DNA of 64,000 bases from Alectoria sarmentosa (taxonomy: Eukaryota; Ascomycota; Lecanoromycetes; Lecanorales; Parmeliaceae): positions 1-64,000 of the forward strand of contig WOGZ01000013.1 of NCBI GenBank assembly GCA_009733775.1, given 5' to 3'. Made by a program: the position numbers and the translations under genes. The notes below the pieces were generated by a model, which saw only the letters and a program-made list of their open reading frames with translations, did not search any database and had not been told where the DNA came from. Shown here piece by piece: positions 34,011 through 42,191 of this stretch (positions within the stretch are counted from its first letter, which is position 1; each line of letters starts with the position of its first letter).

Positions 34011-35897
34011 ATGGACACTCAACGACAAGACTACTCCAGGAAGAAGCCATTGTCTGGCGCATCGAAAAGACCTGATGCATTCTGGGGTTTGATTGTGCCT
34101 TCGGCATGCCTAGAGAAAGGAAGACTGGATCCCACTATGGGAGCTCACCCAGCACACCCTCGAGTTAACCATGACGAAGAGCTCAAGGGCTCACAGCCTG
34201 TGGTACGCGAAGGGAAAGGAACCCCGCAAGCCATCACAAGACCAAATGCAACAAACCTTTTACCCCACCCCAGTGTAACGCCCAAGAACAAAAAGCCTGT
34301 GGAACGCAGAGCGAAAGGGAGACCAGAGCCCACAGCTAGAGCACAACCAGCACACCCCTATATCAGCGTTACCAAACAGCTCGAGCGCACACGACCTGTG
34401 GTCAGCGATGAGCATGCCCACGATGGTGGTCTCTCTGAACTCCAGGTTTTGGCATCGACCCCTGCGTTACACAAGGGAGACAAAGGCGGAGAATCTTCTG
34501 GACCTGACGACACAGATGGGTTGAACAGCGACGAAGACTACTTTGAGGATGAAATTGAGAATGGCAGTGAGACTGCCTCTGATGCCTCAAGTCCAGCTAC
34601 ACGAAGATCGCAAGTCCCGGATGTCACACCTCGAAGAGCAAGTGCCAGAGCACGAGAAAATTGGGGAGAGTGGCTAAAGGAGCCCGGCAAGGCGACTGCG
34701 CCAAATCGGAAGACGGTACCTTCCCAGGCAGCAAGCGCCGAAGGGAGTAGACCAAGAAAGAGAGTCAGAACCGTGGTCGAGATCTCTGACGAAGAGTCTG
34801 GTGAAGAGTCTGGTGAGGAGTATGACGAGGAATACGCCGCTAATAGGAGAGTACCTCTTAACGTGACTCGCGTAGCAAAAGGCCGCGGTCAAGGACAAAG
34901 CTTTCGAGTTTTAAAAGCTCTGCCTCCACTGTCAAGGCAGCACCAGCCATGGACCGGGAAGGAAGAGGAGACCTTGTTCAGTCTACGAGACCAAGGCAAG
35001 AGCTGGAAATACATCGGCGAACGTATACTTGGCAGAACAGTGTCAGGAGTCAAGGGCCATTGGGATTGCATGAGGACCGAGTCTCTACAGCCCGTCGAGA
35101 CTCGAGATAAAGGGCGCCGTCGACGACAAAAATCTTCTGTTGTATCGGTAATGGCCAGAACTCCAAGAAAGAAGTGCTCCTGGACCGAAAAGGAAGAAGA
35201 AATACTGATCAGCTTACGCGCTCGAGGCAAGACTTTGAGATACATATGTAAGCGTATACCGGGGAAAAAGTACGGCGCGTGTAAAATGCATTGGCGCCAG
35301 ATCAAGGACCAGTATCCACAAGCGGTCACCACTCCTAAGATTATTGAGTCCTACGGAAAGGAAGATTCATGGAATGGCCAGGATACTTACTCTTCTTATG
35401 CAAATCAGCTTGACCAGAAGGCCAAAGAGACCGAGTCCAACTCACGTTCTGTCGTCCTTGAACGTGAGGATCCTAAACCAGACACTACCGATGGTTTTCC
35501 CACTGTCGCTGATGGCGACACTTTGTCAGTATATCACTCATACCAAAGGGCTGGCAAGTTTCGACTGGATCCAACGGGTCCCAGATCCAACGCAGCTTCG
35601 GTAGACCAACACCACCGGCAGGATTCACAGCCCGCCACGAGAGAGGAGGACCCCAGCTCAAATACGCATCATTCAGAGAACCAGGATCAGCCAAACACGC
35701 AACCTGTCATGACTCAGAAAAATGATCCCGAGACCAAGAAAGCGTGGTCAATTCAAGAGGATCGGTTGCTGATTTCTCTCCGCAAAGAAGGCAGAGATTG
35801 GATATACATTGCAATACACATCCTGGGCCATACGGAGATTGATTGTGAGGAGCGTTATGAGACTATGAGGCAATTATGGGGCTCCAAAGAGCCTTGA
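34011..35897 (+). CDS. Triple SANT/Myb-like DNA-binding protein
   Basis: A single exon of 628 residues with three Myb/SANT-like modules. Module 1 is PWTGKEEETLFSLRDQGKSW with GVKGHWDCMR (about 310-355). Module 2 is CSWTEKEEEILISLRARGKT with GACKMHWRQIK (about 388-430). Module 3 is AWSIQEDRLLISLRKEGRDW with CEERYETMRQLW (about 577-620). Each has the W-x-EE-LLxSLR-G-x-W/L-x-I pattern of three helices, the third being a trihelix-like recognition helix. The N-terminal half is disordered and charged, with an acidic stretch (ISDEESGEESGEEYDEEY, about 257-280) next to a basic RPRKRVRT that could be a nuclear signal. This is probably a fungal-specific nuclear DNA-binding or chromatin protein; targets are unknown. 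Confidence 0.75.
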   Translation: MDTQRQDYSRKKPLSGASKRPDAFWGLIVPSACLEKGRLDPTMGAHPAHPRVNHDEELKGSQPVVREGKGTPQAITRPNATNLLPHPSVTPKNKKPVERRAKGRPEPTARAQPAHPYISVTKQLERTRPVVSDEHAHDGGLSELQVLASTPALHKGDKGGESSGPDDTDGLNSDEDYFEDEIENGSETASDASSPATRRSQVPDVTPRRASARARENWGEWLKEPGKATAPNRKTVPSQAASAEGSRPRKRVRTVVEISDEESGEESGEEYDEEYAANRRVPLNVTRVAKGRGQGQSFRVLKALPPLSRQHQPWTGKEEETLFSLRDQGKSWKYIGERILGRTVSGVKGHWDCMRTESLQPVETRDKGRRRRQKSSVVSVMARTPRKKCSWTEKEEEILISLRARGKTLRYICKRIPGKKYGACKMHWRQIKDQYPQAVTTPKIIESYGKEDSWNGQDTYSSYANQLDQKAKETESNSRSVVLEREDPKPDTTDGFPTVADGDTLSVYHSYQRAGKFRLDPTGPRSNAASVDQHHRQDSQPATREEDPSSNTHHSENQDQPNTQPVMTQKNDPETKKAWSIQEDRLLISLRKEGRDWIYIAIHILGHTEIDCEERYETMRQLWGSKEP

Positions 35898-36457
35898 GCT
35901 TTAGAAAGAAAAGGACAGCGTGGAAAGGACAATAAAGCTACTGCAATGGATTGAGGATGCAACAGATTAGAGAGCTGATTAAACCAGGCCTGGTCTTGAT
36001 GGAAGCACTTGGTACCGCATTGCGGAACTTTGTCTATGTTGTCATGGAATTTCGAGCGTCTTAGTCTGTTGAGAGAGAGAGGACCTTGCTTGCGATTATT
36101 TCCGGCTTTCAATGCTCTGAGTTGTGGCCTGGAAGCCTCGTCTTCGGTATCGAATAAATGGAAAGACCTGTGAGAGGTCATGCCAACTTCCTGTTTCGTC
36201 GTAATGTCATTGGTGACAGTAGTGACAGTAGTGAAAGACAATATTAAAATCTTCGGCCGAAAAGCTGGCAATGCACGCCAAGACATCTCAGCCCTACAGG
36301 CATCTCGAAAAGCCTTTCTCAGAACACGTCTCGCCCAAGAGTATTAGAGCTTCAAACATATTGGCATCAGAGCTTACAAGTACCTTCTTACGGGCTTCGA
36401 ACGCGGACAGTTGCACCAACCAGCCTTGCATTCTCATACCTCCCATCCCCGGCCGTC
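35898..36457. other. Intergenic region
   Basis: Separates the SANT gene from YIP1. No convincing frame or RNA gene. Confidence 0.4.
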
Positions 36458-37526
36458 ATGGCTCAATACTACCCGCAACAGCAACAACAGCCCTACAATC
36501 CTCAAAACCTCCAATTCTACCAATCCACCTACCCAGCTCCCGTCTCCGGACACTCCACTCCCTCACAAGCACAATATGGCTATGGCCAACCATCAGCCTC
36601 ACAATCCTACCCGAGCTCCGGCGGGTTCGGGGCAGCCCCGAGCTTTGGAGGCCCGGGTGTCACTGGGCGCATGGGCGAGCAGGGAGGACTGAGAACAGGC
36701 TGGATTGCGGCGTTTGGGACGGAAGGGTATGAGGGAGAGCCGCCACTGCTAGAGGAGTTGGGGGTGAATTTTGGACATATTAAGGGAAAAGTACATGACC
36801 AGAGCTGCTGCGCGGTGCATCTTGAAGCAATGGCGGAGACAGACTTGAACGCGGCTGGCTTCAAACTCTCCTAGAAAGCGAATATGGAAGCAAAGGACCT
36901 AGGCTGACGCTGTGTCATTTTGACAGACGCTCACAGTGCTCAACCCTCTCCACCCCATCTCCCAACACATAATGGACGACTCCGACCTCGCGGGCCCCAT
37001 CCTCTTCTTCCTCCTCTTCGGCACCTTCCTGCTCTTCTCCGGAAAAGTGCACTTCGGCTACATATACGGTCTCGCCCTCGTCGGTTCCCTGTCCCTGCAC
37101 ACAATCTTCTCCCTCATGTCCCCGCCGCCCGAAGGCAATTCTCCGACCTCAACGCCTTCATACGCGCAACCCACACACGACCACATGAGTGGGGCAGGCG
37201 GCATGGGAGACGGTGGGCAGCTGTCGAGTACGTTGACGTTCCCGCGGAGTGCCAGTGTATTGGGCTACTGTCTGCTTCCCCTAGTCCTTACGAGTTTCGT
37301 GGGAGTGATATTACCGATGGATACGGCGGCCGGGTATGTGATTAGCTCGCTGGCGATTTGCTGGTGCACTTATAGCAGCAGCAAGATGTTCTGCGCCGTG
37401 GGGAGGATGCGGAGTATGAGAGGGCTGGTGGCGTATCCGTTGGGGCTGTTTTACGTGGGGTTTGGCATTATGGGGATATTTTCGAGTAAGGGGACGGGGG
37501 GTTTAGGGAGGGTTGCTACTGGGTAG
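36458..37526 (+). CDS. YIP1: YIP1, ER-Golgi vesicle Yip-domain protein
   Basis: Two exons (36458-36790 and 36927-37526; 136-nt intron) give about 310 residues. The N-terminus is a Gln/Pro/Ser-rich cytosolic tail (MAQYYPQQQQQPYNPQNLQF). It leads to GLRTGWIAAFGTEGYEGEPP and the Yip1 signature PPLLEELGVNFGHIKGK|TLT, joined across the splice. The Yip domain follows with DLAGPILFFLLFGTFLLFSG, KVHFGYIYGLALVGSLSL, TFPRSASVLGYCLLPLVLTS and further hydrophobic segments ending LFYVGFGIMGIFSSKG, five predicted membrane spans in all. Yip1 binds Rab GTPases Ypt1/Ypt31 and is needed for COPII vesicle traffic. The EGYEGEPPLLEELGVNF block argues for Yip1/YIPF5 rather than Yip4 or Yip5. Confidence 0.9.
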
Positions 37527-37920
37527 GGGAGACGGGGGAGGGAGGGGAAGAGGTGTGCTAGAATTGTACAGATATGCTAGAGATATCTCTGGAATAAAAA
37601 TCAAAAAATTACAACACATTTCCTGTACGTATCGAGCATGGAGATTGACCTGAAAGTCAATTCTTTCATCTTGTGATGCTCAACCCCAAGTCGATTGTAA
37701 TGGGGGCTGAATTCCAGAGACAAATGTGCCTGAACAAACGGATTCACAGGATGAAGATATTTCCAGTTACATGGATACCTGGAGTTGGAGGCCTCGTAGA
37801 TTCGCAAACCACAAAAGTGGTGAGGAACCGAGGAATCAAGGCCCGTTTTCATCGTCATCGAGGCTCATATTGCATACAAAGGAACATTGAATTCGGGATT
37901 CAAATCAGTAGTATACATCG

Positions 37921-40284
37921 TTACTTCGCAGCTTCCGCTCTAGTAGGGGCAAAGTCTCGTAACCAACCCCTAGCTTTGTCCAAATCACCCCCTGCCGCTT
38001 CCAATGCAGCGACACACCATTCGGGCTCGTACCCACTGTTTCCCGCCATATTTCGTCTCTCTTTGCCTTTCCCCTTGCCACTCGCATCCCCCTCGGCAGC
38101 GACCATCTCAGCCAACACCCTCCTCCTTTGACTCGCCTCATCCGTGCAGAAATGAACAGGCACCTTTACTTCCTTCAGCCCCTCAAGAGTTGCCTTGATC
38201 ATTGCCAAAGCCTCTTTCGACGAGATGGTCTGGCCCTCAGTCATACCTGAATTCTTGCGGCCAGTCTTGCAGTAGTTGTTTCTGCACCAGCTTTGGCCGC
38301 AGCCAGTGAGCAGCTGTGTTAGGTATTTGCGTTCCACGCGGCGTCGGAGGGCTTTGCCATCGGGATCGTACATTGTTACATAGAGAGGGCCGAAACAGAC
38401 ATCACACACTCCCAGATCGTTCCTTAGTCCCTGAACTTTGACTTCGCCACCTTTGCTTACACCGTCGATCGTTCGACCGCAGTTGACGTTTCTGCAGATT
38501 CGTGGTTGTGATCGAGAGAGACGTTGTAGATCGTGGTGCTTGAGATGAGTTGACATATCTCGGAGGCGGACGATCTTACTACAGATATGGCATTCTGTAG
38601 TCCTGGCGCCATCTGAGAGCTCGTGGGGCGTGAGGCCTGAGAGGATTACTTCTGCAGAATCGGAAGCTGGGTCTTCCGAGCCTTGTTGAGGGACTTGTAG
38701 ATGGCAGAATTGACAGAGGATCAATTTGCCAGGGCAGATTGTGGTTCGATGGTGTGCTAGGTCAGTGGTGTTGGCAGCTTCATAGTCGCAGGAGGGACAT
38801 GACTGGGAGGTGTGCATGAGGGAATCGTGCTTGTTATGCGAAGAGAGCGTGTTGCCGTGAGAGGAGTCGTGAGGGCAGTGCCAGTGATTTCGCCATTCTG
38901 AGGAAGATTTTTGGTAGACAAGGTGGCAGTGTGGGCAGAAGATGTTATTTCGTAGGCAGAAATTTTGGTGAAGGAACATTGTGCGTTTGGGAACAACTTG
39001 GTGACAATTGGTACAGCGTTCTTCGTCTGCTCCAACGGGCTCATCATCGGCCATGATGGTGTCATCTTGTTTGGGGATAGAAGATTCGTCAACGGAAGAG
39101 ACGCGAAGATTGAATTGTGTCGGAGCTTGTCCCTGAGTATTTTGGTCAGATTCCCCATAGCCTCTCACAGACACCCATAAGGTTTCTGAATTGTCTAATT
39201 CAGCATTCGTATGCCGTATCTTGATTCTTTTTGTTGCTCTTGATGAAAAATCGCCAAACACGAACTCGTCCTCCCGAGGTTTACTGCGATGCTTGGTTCC
39301 GAATGGGGTGACGAATAGATCAACATCCTTGTCGTTATCAAGAGCTGTCAGTTCGAGCTCTAGATCCTTGTGTTTGTCCCACTGCTCGATGCTGTAGTCC
39401 ACGTACTCACCAGGCCGAATCTGACCTGTCTCATTGGTTTCCACGTTGATCTTCCCACCTGCAGAACTACCCTCGCTGGTTCCTGGAGCTCTTTTGGATT
39501 TCTGCACGAGTCTTTGAAGAGTTTCCCTTGCTTGTTCCTCGTTCAAAGGCTCAATGTCCACTTCGAGATCTGTATCCACGAGAGAGATCGCCTCTTCATT
39601 TGGCTTCAGCCCATCCACCAGAAATCGAAACACTTCTTTGCCAGCCGGGATTGCAAGAACTTCGCCATTCGTCATGGTAGTGTAGTTGTCTCGCAAGTAT
39701 TGTTCCAGAAGCGCCTTCCAATCCTCCGGGTCATATCCCGCCTCCAATGGTCTCAGCTTGACATAGGTACCTTTCGGTATCTCTTGTACGTGCACAGTGA
39801 GCCTTGGCACCGCTGCGTTAGCCTCTTGCACTCCTGATTCGTTGACCGGCATGTCATGCTGTAGCCCGTTCACCTCATCTGGACCTTTATCGCCACTGAA
39901 GCCCAAGGATTGTCTCAGGAATGGGCTCAACCCCACAGCGTTTTCTGTAGCAGAGAATTCCCTGATACCTGCGCACACAATCCTACCATTTGCAGGGTTG
40001 ACCAATCGAAATGTCAAAGGATGTGGTAGATTCTGTTGCCGCTCGACCAATTGCTCTCGAGCTTGGCGTTCAGCAGCGAAGCTATATGGATTGTAGGGAT
40101 CGAAATTAGCCGTCGCTGGTTGGGATATACTCGAAACCGTCACGGTTGCAGCGGAGAGAAGCTGCTCAAGTGCTGAAGGAGGTAGGATAATCTTATCACC
40201 TCGCAGAGGAGGAGTCGCCTCTGGAGGTAAGACGTCGAATTGAGTGGACCACTTCAATGGTGGCCGATCTGGAGTTAAGCTCAT
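37921..40284 (-). CDS. UFD1-domain protein with zinc fingers, AZUL-like module and UBA
   Basis: A single exon of 787 residues. Residues ~8-275 form a UFD1-type double-psi barrel region (QFDVLPPEATPPLRGDKIIL, PHPLTFRLVNPANGR, IPKGTYVKLRPLEAGYDPED, IPAGKEVFRFLVDGLKP). Then comes a beta-sandwich (~290-405, EYVDYSIEQWDKHKDLELEL). A run of Cys/His fingers follows (~420-600, CTNCHQVVPKRTMFLHQNFC; CPHCHLVYQKSS; CHICSKIVRLRDMSTHLKHH). An AZUL-like Zn module has YLTQLLTGCGQSWCRNNYC (~650-675), and a C-terminal UBA has PEWCVAALEAAGGDLDKARG (~752-779). UFD1 domains bind ubiquitin and Cdc48/p97. This architecture is far longer than yeast Ufd1 (361 residues) and suggests a ubiquitin-linked adaptor distinct from the core Ufd1-Npl4 subunit. 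Convergent with YIP1. Confidence 0.82.
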   Translation of the reverse strand: MSLTPDRPPLKWSTQFDVLPPEATPPLRGDKIILPPSALEQLLSAATVTVSSISQPATANFDPYNPYSFAAERQAREQLVERQQNLPHPLTFRLVNPANGRIVCAGIREFSATENAVGLSPFLRQSLGFSGDKGPDEVNGLQHDMPVNESGVQEANAAVPRLTVHVQEIPKGTYVKLRPLEAGYDPEDWKALLEQYLRDNYTTMTNGEVLAIPAGKEVFRFLVDGLKPNEEAISLVDTDLEVDIEPLNEEQARETLQRLVQKSKRAPGTSEGSSAGGKINVETNETGQIRPGEYVDYSIEQWDKHKDLELELTALDNDKDVDLFVTPFGTKHRSKPREDEFVFGDFSSRATKRIKIRHTNAELDNSETLWVSVRGYGESDQNTQGQAPTQFNLRVSSVDESSIPKQDDTIMADDEPVGADEERCTNCHQVVPKRTMFLHQNFCLRNNIFCPHCHLVYQKSSSEWRNHWHCPHDSSHGNTLSSHNKHDSLMHTSQSCPSCDYEAANTTDLAHHRTTICPGKLILCQFCHLQVPQQGSEDPASDSAEVILSGLTPHELSDGARTTECHICSKIVRLRDMSTHLKHHDLQRLSRSQPRICRNVNCGRTIDGVSKGGEVKVQGLRNDLGVCDVCFGPLYVTMYDPDGKALRRRVERKYLTQLLTGCGQSWCRNNYCKTGRKNSGMTEGQTISSKEALAMIKATLEGLKEVKVPVHFCTDEASQRRRVLAEMVAAEGDASGKGKGKERRNMAGNSGYEPEWCVAALEAAGGDLDKARGWLRDFAPTRAEAAK

Positions 40285-40541
40285 GGTGGATGGTTGTGGA
40301 GGGAGTCAAGCACGCGAGAACGTTGATGCCGCATCGTGTAGGGAGCCGGAGTGTACATCAGATACATTTAAAAGTGTCATTCTAGAAGCATCGACTGATG
40401 TGTCATCAGGCACAACCTGAGGTAAGATGTCGCCGACGTGCTAGTCAAGTAGTTTAGGGCTAGGGTTGGCGAGGAAATTCTTAGCCCTTTCCTATGTAGG
40501 AGTGTAGATACATGTTACTTCTTCTGTTGCATTAATTCCCA
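40285..40541. other. Upstream flank of the UFD1-like gene
   Basis: Short promoter-like interval. It ends with CCCA at 40538-40541, the left copy of the duplication that flanks the next element. It includes the telomere-like string TTTAGGGCTAGGG near 40450, too short to be a telomeric tract. Confidence 0.5.
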
Positions 40542-40610
40542 AAGGCTTTTGATACCCGCACGTAGCTTTTTGATACATGTACGTAGCCTTTTGATACATG
40601 TACGTAGCCC
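40542..40610 (+). repeat. Left terminal inverted repeat with three subrepeats
   Basis: 69 bases made of three ~21-22-base subunits of the form TTTTGATACxxGxACGTAGC. The first subunit reads GATACCCGCACGTAG and the other two GATACATGTACGTAG. Repeated subterminal units are commonly transposase-binding sites. Confidence 0.95.
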
Positions 40611-40713
40611 CCCGAAGCTAAACAGAACAGGTTAATAAGGCGCGTATACCTTCCGACGTTAATGATCAAACAGGTGATCTAGGGCTAGGGCTTAAGATTC
40701 AAGGCATCACATA

Positions 40714-40804
40714 GAGCATCCAGTCTCTTCGCACAGAGCATCCAGTCCTTTCTTCACACGAGGCATTCAATCCCTTCACACGAGCATTCAATTCCATTCC
40801 ATCG
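40714..40804 (+). repeat. Degenerate 21-24-bp tandem array A
   Basis: About four imperfect copies of GCATTCAATCCCTTCACACG-like units (variants GCATCCAGTCTCTTCGCACA and GCATTCAATTCCATTCCATC) inside the inverted-repeat element. Confidence 0.8.
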
Positions 40805-41002
40805 GGCTGTTGAATTATGATGATGAGATGAAATGCGATATGAAGGATGAATTGATTATTCTCCCAAAGCTCCCCTGGAGCAGTCCTCTATATAATAAAA
40901 AAGTATTTGATTAACATGATAACAGGCCGGAGAAGGTTGAGAATCAATCATCTTTTCAATACGGGCATCGCATTCTCTTTCAAATACAATTACAAACTAT
41001 CG

Positions 41003-41113
41003 AATCAAGTCCTTTCGCATAGGGGATCCAGTCCCTTCGCACAGAGCATCCAATCCCTTCGCACAGGGCATTCAATCCCTTCACACAGGGCATTCAATCC
41101 CTTCACACAAAGC
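41003..41113 (+). repeat. Degenerate 21-23-bp tandem array B
   Basis: About five copies of the unit GGCATTCAATCCCTTCACAC, with CGCACAG variants first. It is the same family as array A, 200 bp away, so the array was probably split or expanded inside the element. Confidence 0.85.
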
Positions 41114-41125
41114 AATCAATGGACT

Positions 41126-41405
41126 TCAAGTCCCTACATCAAGGCGCCGTAACGTACATCAAATCCCTACATTAAGACGTCGTAATGTATATCAAGTCCT
41201 TACATTAGGGCGCCGTAACGTACATCAAATCCTTACGTCAGGGCAGCAAGTCCCTACATCAAGGCATCAAATCTCAGATTTTTTATTGGGCTCCCCATAT
41301 CACGAAGCGGAGCAAGTCCCTGCGCCAGGGCAATAAGTCTTTACATCAAGGGTATTGAGTCCTTGCATCGTAATATACATCAAATCTCTACATCAAAGCG
41401 TCAAA
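41126..41405 (+). repeat. Longer tandem array C (ACATCAAGxCCCTACAT units)
   Basis: Repeated phrases TCCCTACATCAAGGCGCCG, TAACGTACATCAAATCC and close variants occur many times with drifting spacing up to the right terminal repeat. No reading frame is conserved between copies. Confidence 0.8.
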
Positions 41406-41458
41406 GTTTCAGATATCTATTCAATGCTTGGCGCGTCAGTAAAGATATGCGAAATAGA

Positions 41459-41527
41459 GGGCTACGTACATGTATCAAAAGGCTACGTACATGTATCAAA
41501 AAGCTACGTGCGGGTATCAAAAGCCTT
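41459..41527 (-). repeat. Right terminal inverted repeat
   Basis: Exact reverse complement of 40542-40610 over 69 bases, followed directly by CCCA. Confidence 0.95.
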
Positions 41528-41531
41528 CCCA

Positions 41532-42191
41532 AAATGCTGACCAATTTCCAAACCGTCAAGCCCGCGAGTTCGTAGTCACAAAGTCTGGGCTACATTCCCA
41601 GAGATGTTTTGACTTTGTTCAATGTCAGGAGCTGAATAGCATGACGCTTTTTCTTTGTGTGGCTGCTTTCATGATTTTACAAGGAGCAACTCGAGACAAT
41701 ATTTTGATTACGGGCCCATCATATGACAACAAGCGGGGGGAACTATCCCTTGGGGCAATACATTTATAAGCTGTATCATCGACTGTCGAGGGTCTCATTG
41801 AAAGCGCCACGCTCTTCTGGGCAGAAACCCCCTTAATCTGCCGCTCAGACGCCTGCATTGAGCTTGTCGCAGAACGAATTTTCTTCACTTAGGCTGGTGT
41901 TCGGTATACGAGGCTATCTCGTGGTGTAGATAGAGCCCGTCTCCCACGATCCTTTTGTCCGCCTGCTCAGGTGAGCCGCAATTGCAGGAAAGAGCTCACT
42001 GGAAGGACGCGTTCCACGCTCGCTATGAGTGATGTCAGTCTTTGTAACTGTACCAGTTGCTACACTAGTAGCCACTTGCGCTGATTTCGTTGGCCCATCG
42101 ACTCGAGTATGATACATTGAATCGGCCTGTGAAATATTCGTATGAGACTTTCTAGGGAATCCTCGCGGGAATTTCCCTGATGTCCGGTAGA
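41532..42191. other. Intergenic flank of the element
   Basis: 660 bases between the right end of the element and the 3' end of the next minus-strand gene. Only short frames are present. Nothing is recognised. Confidence 0.4.

Larger units (their letters stand above)
40542..41527. mobile_element. 986-bp non-autonomous element with perfect 69-bp terminal inverted repeats
   Basis: The left end (40542-40610) is the exact reverse complement of the right end (41459-41527) over all 69 bases. CCCA lies immediately outside both ends (40538-40541 and 41528-41531), consistent with a 4-bp target duplication. Ends are AAGGCTTTTGATAC outward. There is no transposase: the interior has only degenerate minisatellite arrays. 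Perfect terminal identity suggests recent movement or recent repair of the ends. This layout fits a MITE-like or deletion-derivative DNA transposon moved in trans. A 4-bp duplication with these ends matches no superfamily that I can name with confidence. Confidence 0.85.

Noticed and set aside
40440..40470. Telomere-like repeats (TTTAGGGCTAGGG)
   Set aside because: Only two degenerate units are present, and the surrounding genes continue on both sides.
40907..41152. Repetitive peptide encoded inside the inverted-repeat element
   Set aside because: The frame only reflects the DNA minisatellite; it is not conserved between copies and has no promoter or domain.
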